The notes under the pieces: generated by a model | Seen by the model: only the letters and a program-made list of their open reading frames with translations | What the model was told of the DNA's origin: nothing | The model's database searches: none | Program-made: the position numbers and the translations under genes | From: JAVWHP01 sp036639955 | GTDB lineage: Bacteria > Bacillota_I > Bacilli_A > Erysipelotrichales > Erysipelotrichaceae | DNA: 64,000 nt | Assembly: GCA_036639955.1 (NCBI GenBank) | Contig: JAVWHP010000004.1 | Coordinates: 50,781-114,780, forward strand | Reading direction: 5' to 3' | In this document: positions 26,998-35,069 of the stretch, piece after piece | Layout: each line of letters starts with the position of its first letter | Numbering within the stretch: the first letter of the stretch is position 1

Positions 26998-27870
26998 ATG
27001 ATAGAAGGATCTATAGTAGCATTAATTACCCCATTTAAAGATAATGGAGATATTGATTTCGATCGTTTAGGAGAACTTATCGAATATCATATTAAAGAAA
27101 AAACTGATGGTATCTTAGTACTAGGAACTACCGGAGAATCTCCTACATTAACTCATGATGAAGATGAAGCAATAGCTGCATTCACTATAAAGAAATCAAA
27201 TAAAAGAATTCCTATTATAGTAGGTAGTGGATCTAATTCTACTAAAACTGCTGTAGAACAAAGTATTAAATATGAAAAGATGGGAGCTGATGCTTTATTA
27301 GTTATTACTCCTTATTATAATAAAACTAATGAAGCAGGTATGTTAGCTCATTTTGAATCAGTAGCTAATGCTGTAAAAGTACCTTTAATTTTATATAATG
27401 TACCTTCTAGAACTGGATGTTCTATAAGTATACCAGTATTAACAAAACTTAGTAAAATGAAGAATATTGTAGCTATTAAAGAAGCTAGTGGTAATATATC
27501 TTATGCTATGAATGTAGCTAAATTATGTAATGATGAATTCTGTATGTATTCAGGTAATGATGATATTGTAGTACCTATGTTATCGATTGGTAGTAAAGGA
27601 GTTATATCAGTTGCCGCTAATATAATACCTAATGAAATGCATACATTAGTAAGAGAATATTTAGATGGCAACATAGAATCTTCTTTAACTATTCAATTAA
27701 AATACTTAGAATTTATTCATGCTTTATTTATAGAAACTAATCCAATCCCAATTAAAGAAGCTATGTTAATTGCTAAACATGGAGTAGGTGGGTATCGTTT
27801 ACCTTTAACTAATATGAGTGATAGTAATAAAGAGGTATTAAAAGCTACAATGAAAGTGTTAAAGAATTAA
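26998..27870 (+). CDS. dapA: 4-hydroxy-tetrahydrodipicolinate synthase
   Basis: 290 residues, standard length. Condenses pyruvate with aspartate semialdehyde. TTGESPTL near residue 43, YNVPSRTG with the catalytic Tyr, and AIKEASG with the Schiff-base lysine are all present. It follows lysA by 18 bp with SD GGAGGAG and precedes dapB by one base. Confidence 0.97.
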   Translation: MIEGSIVALITPFKDNGDIDFDRLGELIEYHIKEKTDGILVLGTTGESPTLTHDEDEAIAAFTIKKSNKRIPIIVGSGSNSTKTAVEQSIKYEKMGADALLVITPYYNKTNEAGMLAHFESVANAVKVPLILYNVPSRTGCSISIPVLTKLSKMKNIVAIKEASGNISYAMNVAKLCNDEFCMYSGNDDIVVPMLSIGSKGVISVAANIIPNEMHTLVREYLDGNIESSLTIQLKYLEFIHALFIETNPIPIKEAMLIAKHGVGGYRLPLTNMSDSNKEVLKATMKVLKN

Positions 27871-27871
27871 T

Positions 27872-28588
27872 ATGAATATAGCACTAGTAGGTTATGGTAC
27901 TATGAATTCTTTAGTAGCTAAAAAGATTGAAGAAAGTAAAGATTTAGACTGTGTAGGTATTGTAGATATTGGTTATTATAAATCTTTAGATGAAATTAAA
28001 AATTCTTTTGATGCTATTATAGATTATTCATATCCTGGTAATTTAGATATGATTTATGATTATGTTAGTAGAACTCATACACCAGTAGTTATAGCTACTA
28101 CTGGTCATAGTGATGAACAAATAAATAAAATACATGAATTAAGTAAAGTAGCTCCTGTTGTATTTACAGGTAATTTCTCTTTAGGTATTACTGTAATGGA
28201 AAAAGTATTAAGAGATATTGCTCCAATATTAAAAGATAAGTTTGATATTGAAGTAATAGAAAAACACCATAATAAAAAAGTAGATGCGCCTAGTGGTACT
28301 GCTAAAATGTTAGTAAGAGCTTTAAATCCAGATCATGAATATGAAGAAGTATATGGAAGAAGTGGTTTTAAAAAAAGAGAACATGAAATAGGAGTAAGTG
28401 CAATAAGAGGTGGAACAATAGCTGGAGAACATACAGTATTATTTGCAGGAGAAGATGAAGTATTAGAAATAACTCATGAAGCTCATAGTAAATTAATATT
28501 TGTTAATGGTACTATAACTGCAGTAAGATTTATTATAAATAAACCTTATGGTTTATATAATATGAGTAATATTCTTTTTAATGAATAA
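27872..28588 (+). CDS. dapB: 4-hydroxy-tetrahydrodipicolinate reductase
   Basis: 238 residues. NAD(P)H-dependent reductase in the DAP/lysine pathway. N-terminal Rossmann GYGTMNSLVAKK, central EKHHNKKVDAPSGTA motif with the catalytic His-His and Lys, and a C-terminal VRFIINKPYGLYNM ending. Somewhat short but complete. It ends the operon; a strong terminator follows. A 9-bp hairpin lies at 28081-28105. Confidence 0.96.
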   Translation: MNIALVGYGTMNSLVAKKIEESKDLDCVGIVDIGYYKSLDEIKNSFDAIIDYSYPGNLDMIYDYVSRTHTPVVIATTGHSDEQINKIHELSKVAPVVFTGNFSLGITVMEKVLRDIAPILKDKFDIEVIEKHHNKKVDAPSGTAKMLVRALNPDHEYEEVYGRSGFKKREHEIGVSAIRGGTIAGEHTVLFAGEDEVLEITHEAHSKLIFVNGTITAVRFIINKPYGLYNMSNILFNE

Positions 28589-28595
28589 TATATAT

Positions 28596-28628
28596 AACAA
28601 AAGATGATTAACTAATCATCTTTTGTTT
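28596..28628 (+). terminator. Terminator after dapB
   Basis: AACAAAAGATGATT/AATCATCTTTTGTT stem with a T-rich end. Confidence 0.85.
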
Positions 28629-28642
28629 AGAATGGAGATTAT

Positions 28643-29413
28643 ATGAAAACTTATTTAATTGATTTAGATGGCACAATGTATCGGGGAAATGATAATATAG
28701 AAGGAGCAAGCGATTTTATTGAGTATTTATTTAATAATAATATACCTTATCTTTTCTTAACTAATAATGCTACTAGGACTGCTAAACAGAATGTAGAGCA
28801 TATGGTTAATTTAGGTTTTAAGCATATTAAAGAAGATGATTTCTTTACTAGTAGTATGGCTGCTGCTAAATATATTGCTAAGTTAAATGGTGGTATGAAT
28901 GCTTATGTTATAGGTGAAGATGGCCTTAAGGAGGCCTTAGTTAAAGAACATTATACTATCACTAATAATACTAGTATTATTAGTGATTATGTATTTGTTG
29001 GTTTAGATTCTAATGCTACTTATATAGATTATTCTAAAGCTCTACAAGAACTTTTAAAAGGATCATTATTAGTAGCTACTAATAATGATCGAAGACTTCC
29101 TAAGGGTAATAGTTTTGCAATTGGTAATGGTGCTATTGTTGATATGTTTGAATATGCTAGTGAACAAACTTGTATAAAGATTGGTAAGCCTTATAGTCCT
29201 ATATTAGATGAGGCTCTAAATTATCTTAATCTTACTAAGGATGATGTAATTCTTATTGGAGATAATTTAGAGACTGATATAGCTTTAGGTTATAACAATG
29301 GAGTTAAAACTATTTTTGTTACTAGTGGTGTACATAATGAATCAGATATAGAAAAATTTAAGATTTATCCAGATATCACAGTTACTGCTTTAAAAAACAT
29401 AAATAATGCCTAG
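28643..29413 (+). CDS. HAD-IIA family sugar/nucleotide phosphatase (NagD-like)
   Basis: 256 residues. HAD motif I LIDLDGTMYRGN, motif II FLTNNATRT, cap domain, motif III/IV KIGKPYSP and IGDNLETDIALGYNNG. This layout is the NagD/TIGR01457 group of cytosolic phosphatases. Natural substrate not determinable. It carries two perfect 30-bp palindromes (28958-28987, 29061-29090) with the reading frame intact. Its last codons form the 5' arm of a shared terminator. Confidence 0.92.
   Translation: MKTYLIDLDGTMYRGNDNIEGASDFIEYLFNNNIPYLFLTNNATRTAKQNVEHMVNLGFKHIKEDDFFTSSMAAAKYIAKLNGGMNAYVIGEDGLKEALVKEHYTITNNTSIISDYVFVGLDSNATYIDYSKALQELLKGSLLVATNNDRRLPKGNSFAIGNGAIVDMFEYASEQTCIKIGKPYSPILDEALNYLNLTKDDVILIGDNLETDIALGYNNGVKTIFVTSGVHNESDIEKFKIYPDITVTALKNINNA
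28958..28987 (+). repeat. Perfect 30-bp palindrome in the HAD gene (first)
   Basis: ATCACTAATAATACT (28958-28972) followed at once by its exact reverse complement (28973-28987). Confidence 0.92.
29061..29090 (+). repeat. Perfect 30-bp palindrome in the HAD gene (second)
   Basis: GATCATTATTAGTAG (29061-29075) followed at once by its exact reverse complement (29076-29090). It encodes the conserved LLVATNND region. Confidence 0.92.
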
Positions 29414-29436
29414 AACAGGCACTATTTATGTTTTTT
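29395..29436. terminator. Bidirectional terminator between convergent genes
   Basis: AAACATAAATAATGCCT/AGGCACTATTTATGTTT stem with A and T tracts on the two sides. It overlaps the end of the HAD gene. Confidence 0.88.
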
Positions 29437-29437
29437 A

Positions 29438-30076
29438 TTAGCAGTCAAAACAATTCTCTATAAAGTACTTAAATATTAAATTATTATTTAAATGTTCTGG
29501 ATGCCATTGAACTCCTACTATATGGTTATATTGAATCATTTCAATATAGCCATCATCACTTATTGCTAATATTTCAAAATTCTTAGCTAATGTTTTTATA
29601 GCTTGGTGATGAAAACTATTTACTTTAATTACTTTAGTATAGGTACTAAGTTTTGAATTAGGTGTAACAAATACACTATGACTAGTGCTAGTCTTGTTTG
29701 TTGTTTGTGAATGATTAGGGATATCTTGATATAGTGATCCTCCAAAGTATACATTTATAACTTGGATACCTCGACATATACCTAATATAGGCTTATTAGC
29801 TTTATTAAAAGCTTCTAATAGATCAAAGTCGTATTGGTCAATAGGTATAGGGTATATATTGGTAGAGGTATGGTTAACCTCTTTGTAATGTGATGCATCT
29901 ATATCTAAACCACCACTAATTATTAAGGCATCACATAGGGTTGTATAGTACTCAAAGTTTGTGGTTGGTAGAATAGGAATAATTATACAATTATTCCTAT
30001 TTAGGTAATTTATATAGGCTTCTTTTATAAAAAAGAAATCTTCGTTATAACGACAGGTTATTCCAATAGTTAGCAT
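29438..30076 (-). CDS. Class I glutamine amidotransferase (peptidase C26)
   Basis: 212 residues. Gamma-glutamyl hydrolase-like: catalytic Cys in ILGICRGIQVINVYFGGSLYQDI, His-Glu in GVQWHPEHL. Similar to PuuD-type gamma-glutamyl-gamma-aminobutyrate hydrolases and uncharacterised C26 amidases. Exact substrate unknown. Two 13-bp hairpins lie inside it (29522-29553 and 29972-30001) plus shorter ones. Confidence 0.9.
   Translation of the reverse strand: MLTIGITCRYNEDFFFIKEAYINYLNRNNCIIIPILPTTNFEYYTTLCDALIISGGLDIDASHYKEVNHTSTNIYPIPIDQYDFDLLEAFNKANKPILGICRGIQVINVYFGGSLYQDIPNHSQTTNKTSTSHSVFVTPNSKLSTYTKVIKVNSFHHQAIKTLAKNFEILAISDDGYIEMIQYNHIVGVQWHPEHLNNNLIFKYFIENCFDC
29522..29553 (-). repeat. 13-bp hairpin (one G-T) in the C26 gene
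   Basis: ATGGTTATATTGA (29522-29534), 6-nt loop, TCAATATAGCCAT (29541-29553). Confidence 0.75.
29972..30001 (-). repeat. 13-bp perfect hairpin in the C26 gene
   Basis: AATAGGAATAATT, loop ATAC, exact complement AATTATTCCTATT. Confidence 0.82.
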
Positions 30077-30142
30077 ATTTTATCCTCACTCTATTATAAA
30101 ATTGTTGTTTAAATTTTAAGATGTAAATAAATTAAAAAATGG

Positions 30143-30171
30143 TTGACAAAGTGCTTAAAAATTAGTATTAT
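30143..30171 (+). promoter_or_regulatory. Strong promoter of a small RNA or NUDIX leader
   Basis: TTGACA at 30143-30148, exactly 17 bp, TATTAT at 30166-30171. It is as good as the rRNA promoter at 63903-63931. Start is predicted near 30178. Confidence 0.8.
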
Positions 30172-30177
30172 TTATAC

Positions 30178-30309
30178 AGGTGGAAACACCTCGTGCCGGT
30201 CCCCTAACTTATTCTTTCTTCCCCCACCCATATGGATAAGTTAGTATCTCCCCCAAAAATACGGGGCCGGTTACGTAACATCATTGAAGGACGCCATCGG
30301 GCGTCTTTT
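30178..30309 (+). ncRNA. Candidate structured small RNA with C-rich loops
   Basis: About 130 nt between a consensus promoter and a terminator. The 5' end forms AGGTG-GAAA-CACCT (30178-30191). A closing helix (CCGG and CCCC at 30196-30204 with GGGG and CCGG at 30263-30270) opens into two arms with no unpaired junction bases. Arm 1 is TAACTTAT/ATAAGTTA (30205-30212, 30236-30243) with a loop containing CCCCCACCC. Arm 2 is GTAT/ATAC (30244-30262) with a CCCCC loop. C-rich loops are typical of sRNAs that block SD sequences in Firmicutes. It could instead be a cis-acting leader of the NUDIX gene. I do not match it to a known family. Confidence 0.6.
30290..30309 (+). terminator. Terminator of the candidate small RNA
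   Basis: GACGCC-ATCG-GGCGTC followed by TTTT, 24 bp before the NUDIX start. Confidence 0.75.
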
Positions 30310-30332
30310 CTATTTTATGAAGGAGTGTTAAT

Positions 30333-30842
30333 ATGATTATAGCAGAGTTAAATGATCCAACAGTAGATAAACCTATTTCATATACTGATAGAGTAACAGT
30401 AAGAGTATTTGCTTTTAATAAAAATAATGAACTAGCCATATTATATATTAAAGGTGAAGATGAATTTGGAATTCGACATCACTATGAAACCATAGGGGGT
30501 GGAGTAGAACCTAATGAAAGTTTTGAAGCAGCTATTAAAAGAGAAGTAATGGAAGAGATAGGTTTAGACTGTACCATTATATCTAGTGTAGGTACTATAA
30601 TAGACTATTACAATCTAATCGGAAGAAGAACTATTTCTAATTATTTTGTTGTTGAATTACTTCCGAAACAGTATCCATTAAATAGAACTGAAGAAGAATT
30701 AACTTTAGATATGTCTTTAAAATACATAAGTGTTGAACAAGCATTAAAAGAATTAACTTATAATAATGTTATAAGTGTTAATGAATTAATCCAAAGAAGA
30801 GATGCTAGAGCTTTAAAATATTATTTAAAACATAAAAAGTAA
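30333..30842 (+). CDS. NUDIX hydrolase
   Basis: 169 residues. The Nudix box is complete (GGGVEPNESF, then REVMEEIG: G-x5-E-x7-RE-x2-EE-x-G). It hydrolyses a nucleoside diphosphate linked to some other moiety; substrate unknown. Start ATG has SD GAAGGAG. It is the only gene downstream of the strong promoter and structured RNA at 30143-30309, so its expression may depend on read-through. Confidence 0.9.
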   Translation: MIIAELNDPTVDKPISYTDRVTVRVFAFNKNNELAILYIKGEDEFGIRHHYETIGGGVEPNESFEAAIKREVMEEIGLDCTIISSVGTIIDYYNLIGRRTISNYFVVELLPKQYPLNRTEEELTLDMSLKYISVEQALKELTYNNVISVNELIQRRDARALKYYLKHKK

Positions 30843-30915
30843 ACGTTTACTTATTAAATTAGATTATGTATAATAGAGAAGATGAATTTTATATTAGATT
30901 ATCGGAGGAAAGAAA

Positions 30916-31227
30916 ATGAAAAAAAGAGATCGAGAAATACTAGAACAACAAAGAGCTATTATGATGCAAAGTCGTAAGAATGCTAGAGTAATGTTATTTC
31001 TAGCTGTTGCATTATTAGGTTGTATTATTCTTCAAACAACAGGAGTTACGCCTCAATGGACTACTGAAGCGATGGTAATCCTTATTATGGCGGCTATAGT
31101 ATTTTCTGCTTATAAGAATTATAAAGTTATGAATGATAAAAGATCAAAGAAATTATTTATTGTGGTTTCAATTGTAGCTTTTGTTATTAGTTTTATATCT
31201 GCTTCACATTTATTGAGTATGATGTAA
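30916..31227 (+). CDS. Small membrane protein, unknown
   Basis: 103 residues. A charged N-terminus (MKKRDREILEQQRA) is followed by three hydrophobic helices at about 24-43, 50-67 and 80-100. A TATAAT lies near 30870 and SD GGAGG precedes the ATG. No family recognised. A bidirectional terminator follows. Confidence 0.7.
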   Translation: MKKRDREILEQQRAIMMQSRKNARVMLFLAVALLGCIILQTTGVTPQWTTEAMVILIMAAIVFSAYKNYKVMNDKRSKKLFIVVSIVAFVISFISASHLLSMM

Positions 31228-31237
31228 GACAATCAAT

Positions 31238-31269
31238 GCCATATCACTAAGGTGATATGGCATTTATTT
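31238..31269. terminator. Bidirectional terminator
   Basis: ATGCCATATCAC-TAAG-GTGATATGGCAT with a T-rich 3' flank, between convergent genes. Confidence 0.85.
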
Positions 31270-32220
31270 TTTATAAGGTAGAGAAATTCCTTGATAGGAA
31301 TTTCTCTTGAGGAGTAGTTTGTCGATGTTGTTTAAAACGATAGTTTTCTTAATTGTCCATAAAGGAGCTATTAATAGATCTTTTATACCATCGCCTGTAA
31401 GGCGTTGGATTATTATGTTATTAGGTATTACTTCTAATTGTTTAACAATAGTATCGATATATTCTTCAATAGTTTGAAGTTTGAATTCGTTATTTAAGTA
31501 CATATCTGAAATCTTAGTATTCTTTAGGATATGTAGCATATGTATCTTTATAGCATGAATAGGTAGTTGTCCAACTGTGTAAGCACTGTTTATCATCATT
31601 TCAGCTGTTTCATTAGGTAGTGAATTCATTAGATGAACACATATCTTTAAATTAGTTTTACTTAACTTATATACCATATCTTTAAATTGTTCATAGTTAT
31701 GACCACGATTAGTTAATTCAGCTGTAGTATCATAAATAGATTGTAGCCCTAGCTCAATCCATACTTCTTTTTTAGTAGTTAAAGAATCAAGATAAGCTAT
31801 TTTTTTATCATCTAAACAATCAGCTCTAGTAGCAATGCATAAACCTATACAGTCTTCTCTATCAATGAATTGATCAAAGCACTCATGTAATGTGCTTAGT
31901 GGTGCATAGGTATTGCTAAAGGCCTGGAAATAGGCCATAGCAATACCTTTTGGCCACTTATTTAGCATTATAGCTTTACCTTCATTAAACTGAGTATTTA
32001 AATCATCTTTAATATTACCAGCACAATCACCACTACCTAAACTACTACAAAAGATGCAACCACCAACTCCACAAGTACCATCACGATTAGGACAACCAAA
32101 ATTAGTATTTAAAGCTACTTTAAATACTTTATGGTTATATTTATGCTTTAAATAATAATTCCAAGAATGATAACGTTTATTATCATCACTATATATAAAA
32201 GGATTATTGTAATTATTCAT
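31264..32220 (-). CDS. Radical SAM protein, TIGR01212/YtqA family
   Basis: 318 residues. An Elp3-like radical SAM cluster motif lies near residue 43 (CPNRDGTCGVGGCIFC). The N-terminal YHSWNYYLKHKYNHKVFKVAL and later GLQS and HLMNSLPNET stretches are typical of the YtqA group. It should bind one [4Fe-4S] cluster and SAM; the reaction is unclear. It depends on the SUF system. Contains hairpins at 31281-31306 and 31909-31947. Confidence 0.9.
   Translation of the reverse strand: MNNYNNPFIYSDDNKRYHSWNYYLKHKYNHKVFKVALNTNFGCPNRDGTCGVGGCIFCSSLGSGDCAGNIKDDLNTQFNEGKAIMLNKWPKGIAMAYFQAFSNTYAPLSTLHECFDQFIDREDCIGLCIATRADCLDDKKIAYLDSLTTKKEVWIELGLQSIYDTTAELTNRGHNYEQFKDMVYKLSKTNLKICVHLMNSLPNETAEMMINSAYTVGQLPIHAIKIHMLHILKNTKISDMYLNNEFKLQTIEEYIDTIVKQLEVIPNNIIIQRLTGDGIKDLLIAPLWTIKKTIVLNNIDKLLLKRNSYQGISLPYKK
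31281..31306 (-). repeat. 10-bp perfect hairpin in the YtqA gene
   Basis: GAGAAATTCC, loop TTGATA, GGAATTTCTC. Confidence 0.75.
31909..31947 (-). repeat. Double-stem hairpin in the YtqA gene
   Basis: GGTATTGCT/AGCAATACC (9 bp) encloses GGCCT/AGGCC, with a small internal loop. Confidence 0.75.
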
Positions 32221-32473
32221 ATGATCTCCTGTCTATAACTATAAGTTAGTACTTGCTTATTTTATATCTGAATTAAACTTTTGTAAACATACAATTTATA
32301 ATAATTATATTATAAAAAATTATATTATTATATATCTAGTATTTTGTAAGTATTTAATATAATTAACCAATTTTTAAAGGATAATAATGTATATTTATAA
32401 AAAACTAAAAATAATAGTATAAAAACCTAAGCATTTATTATATAATAGGTACAAGAGATATGGAGTAAAGTTA

Positions 32474-33163
32474 ATGGAAAATCATTGTGTAAGTGTTGGA
32501 AGTTTTGATGTTCATTACATCTTACTTCGAAAGCAAGTTAAAAATATTAATTTGAGAATTAATTCTAATGGAGAAATATGTGTTAGTGCTAATAAATTTG
32601 TTCCGATGGAAAAGATTGATAAATTTGTTTGTTCTAAGGTAGAATGGATTCTTGAAAGACGTAAACAAATAAATAAAAGATTAGAAATTTCTAAACCAGA
32701 CTTTGTTAAGCGTCAGATTACTATTTTTGGTTATGATTTAAAGATTAAGATTAGTATTCAAAAGTATAATCGTGTTACTTATGATAATGAGTATCTTTAT
32801 GTTTATTTAAAGTCTAAAGATGATATGGAGAAGGTTATTAAGAAGTTCTTAAAGCAATTATGTAGGGATGTTTTTGATGATATTTGTAAAATTACTTATA
32901 ATACTATGCTTAAAGATTATCAAATTGAGTATCCTAATATTAAGATTAGGGAAATGACTTCTCGTTGGGGATCTTGTATGCCTAATAAGAATCAGATAAC
33001 TTTAAATTCTAAGCTTATTCATTATCCTATAGAGTTTATTGAATATGTAATCTTACATGAGTTTGTTCATTTTATTCAACCAAATCATAGTAAACAGTTT
33101 TATTCTATTATTGAAAAGTATATGCCAACTTATAAGAGCGTACTTAAAGAAGTACAGGCATAG
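32474..33163 (+). CDS. YgjP/DUF45-like zinc metallopeptidase
   Basis: 229 residues. C-terminal zinc motif YVILHEFVHFIQPNHSKQF (HExxH plus a downstream His), preceded by MTSRWGSCMP, both typical of the YgjP/SprT-like group. N-terminal half is beta-rich. Function in bacteria is poorly known; some relatives are linked to restriction modules, but none is seen here. degV follows at 15 bp. Confidence 0.87.
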   Translation: MENHCVSVGSFDVHYILLRKQVKNINLRINSNGEICVSANKFVPMEKIDKFVCSKVEWILERRKQINKRLEISKPDFVKRQITIFGYDLKIKISIQKYNRVTYDNEYLYVYLKSKDDMEKVIKKFLKQLCRDVFDDICKITYNTMLKDYQIEYPNIKIREMTSRWGSCMPNKNQITLNSKLIHYPIEFIEYVILHEFVHFIQPNHSKQFYSIIEKYMPTYKSVLKEVQA

Positions 33164-33177
33164 GAAAGTAGGAAATT

Positions 33178-34011
33178 ATGGTTAAAATTATAACAGATAC
33201 AAGTGCTTTATATACGATTGAAGAAGGTAAATCTATGAATTTACATGTCTTACCTTTATGCGTTAGCATATTAGGTGAACAATATAGAGATTTAGCTATA
33301 GATACTAAACTTTTTATTGATAAAATTAAACAAGGTGGAATACCAATTTCTTCTCAACCTCCAATTGGAGAAGTAATTGAAGCTTTTGAATTATATGATG
33401 GAGAAGAGATTATTAATATTTGTATGGCTGACGGACTATCAGGTACTTATCAATCAGCATTAGGAGCAAGAGAAGAAGCGAAGAATAAAGATGATATTTA
33501 TGTACTTAATTCTGAAACACTATGTGGGCCTCAAAGATACTTAGTACAAAAAGCATTAAAACTAGCTGAAGCTGGTGAAAATGCAAAGAAGATATTGAGT
33601 GAATTAGCATATAGTATTGAGGATTGTGGATCATTCCTTATACCACAGGATTTTGATTTTCTTAAAAGAGGTGGAAGATTAAAACCAGCAGCCTCTGTAA
33701 TTGGAGGATTATTAAAATTAAAACCAATTATGCAACAAGTAGAACGTGGAACTAGATTAGATAAATATGGAATTAAAAGAACAATGTCAGGAGTAAGTAA
33801 TTCTATTATAGAATACTATAAAGAAGCTAAAGTTAATGCTAAACATAAAATTTATATCTCACATGCATTTGCCTTAGAAGCAGCAGAAGGAATAAAAAAA
33901 TCTATACAAGAAGCATTCCCAGATACTGAAATAGAAATGTTAGAACTATCAGCAGCCTTTATAACACAAGGCGGACCTGGATCTGTAGCTATACAATACA
34001 TAAGAAAATAA
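33178..34011 (+). CDS. DegV family fatty-acid-binding protein
   Basis: 277 residues. N-terminal ITDTSALY and central GLSGTYQSA match the DegV fold; C-terminal ISHAFALEAAEGIKKSI and GPGSVAIQYI are typical. DegV (FakB-like) proteins present fatty acids to the kinase FakA. Co-transcribed with the YgjP-like gene. A second DegV gene lies at 38988-39827; FakA is not in the window. Confidence 0.92.
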   Translation: MVKIITDTSALYTIEEGKSMNLHVLPLCVSILGEQYRDLAIDTKLFIDKIKQGGIPISSQPPIGEVIEAFELYDGEEIINICMADGLSGTYQSALGAREEAKNKDDIYVLNSETLCGPQRYLVQKALKLAEAGENAKKILSELAYSIEDCGSFLIPQDFDFLKRGGRLKPAASVIGGLLKLKPIMQQVERGTRLDKYGIKRTMSGVSNSIIEYYKEAKVNAKHKIYISHAFALEAAEGIKKSIQEAFPDTEIEMLELSAAFITQGGPGSVAIQYIRK

Positions 34012-34016
34012 AATAT

Positions 34017-34080
34017 AGATTCCTCTAAAGTAAACAACATAAGTATATATATATGTTGATTACTAAAGAGGAATCTTTTA
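34017..34080 (+). terminator. Terminator after degV
   Basis: AGATTCCTCT/AGAGGAATCT with inner stems AGTAA/TTACT and CAACATA/TATGTTG, followed by TTTTATTATA. Confidence 0.75.
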
Positions 34081-34225
34081 TTATAAATAGATAATTAATA
34101 TAGATTGTAAATTATTAATTAATTTAAAGTAATGTAAACCCTTTTATTATTTAATAAATAAAGGTATAATAGTAAAGTATATATTACTAATGATTAAAGA
34201 TTGTAATCATTAGAAAGGAGAAAAG

Positions 34226-35068
34226 ATGTTTAAAATTTTAGAGAAACAGGTATTAAATCCTACAGTAAGTAAACTAGTAGTAGAAGCACCATTAATTGCA
34301 GCAAAAGCTAAAGCAGGACAGTTTATTATACTTAGAGTTAGAGATGAAGGGGAAAGAATTCCACTTACTATAGCTGATTATGATCGTAAATTAGGAACTA
34401 TAACTATTATATTCCAAATAGTAGGTAAGACTACTAGATTATTAAATGAATTAGGAGTAGGAGATGCCCTATTAGATTTTGTCGGACCTTTAGGTACTCC
34501 TTCTCATGTAGATGGTTTAAAGAAAGTAGCAGTTATAGGAGGAGGAGTAGGTTGTGCGATAGCATATCCTACTGCTAAAGCATTACATGAAGCAGGAGCT
34601 GAAGTAAGCGTAATAACTGGGTTTAGAAATCAAGACTTAGTAATATTAGAAGATGAATTTAAAGCAGTAGCTGATCATATGTATTTAGTAACAGATGATG
34701 GTAGTTATGGAGAAAAAGGATTAGTTACTAATGTATTAGAAAAACTTATAGTTGATGGAGAAGAATTTGATGAAGTTATAGCGATTGGACCATTAGTTAT
34801 GATGAAGTTTGTTTCGCTATTAACTAAAAAATATGGAGTTAAGACTGTAGTTAGTATGAATCCAATTATGATTGATGGAACTGGAATGTGTGGTGGTTGT
34901 CGATTAAGTGTTGGTGGAGTAACTAAATTTGCTTGTGTAGATGGACCGGACTTTGATGGACATCTAGTAGACTTTGATGAAGCAATGTCTAGAAGTAGAA
35001 CATATGTAGAATTTGAAGAAGAAGCTAGACACGATAGCTGTAATCTATTAAATAAGGAGGTAAAATAA
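34226..35068 (+). CDS. nfnA: NfnA-type ferredoxin-NADP reductase subunit
   Basis: 280 residues. FAD domain with RIPLTIADYD, NAD-binding GGGVGCAIAYP, and a C-terminal [2Fe-2S] site (GTGMCGGCRLSVGG, then FACVDGP). This is the small subunit of NADH-dependent reduced ferredoxin:NADP oxidoreductase (electron bifurcating); it is also annotated as sulfide dehydrogenase SudB. The partner gene begins one base after its stop. Ferredoxin reduced by NifJ (45602-49108) is the likely electron source. A TATAAT is at 34165-34170. Confidence 0.85.
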   Translation: MFKILEKQVLNPTVSKLVVEAPLIAAKAKAGQFIILRVRDEGERIPLTIADYDRKLGTITIIFQIVGKTTRLLNELGVGDALLDFVGPLGTPSHVDGLKKVAVIGGGVGCAIAYPTAKALHEAGAEVSVITGFRNQDLVILEDEFKAVADHMYLVTDDGSYGEKGLVTNVLEKLIVDGEEFDEVIAIGPLVMMKFVSLLTKKYGVKTVVSMNPIMIDGTGMCGGCRLSVGGVTKFACVDGPDFDGHLVDFDEAMSRSRTYVEFEEEARHDSCNLLNKEVK

Positions 35069-35069
35069 T

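Noticed and set aside
32221..32473. Possible RNA gene in the AT-rich gap between ytqA and the YgjP-like gene
   Set aside because: Almost pure A and T with no stable stem or terminator; only a TATAAT near 32451 is visible.
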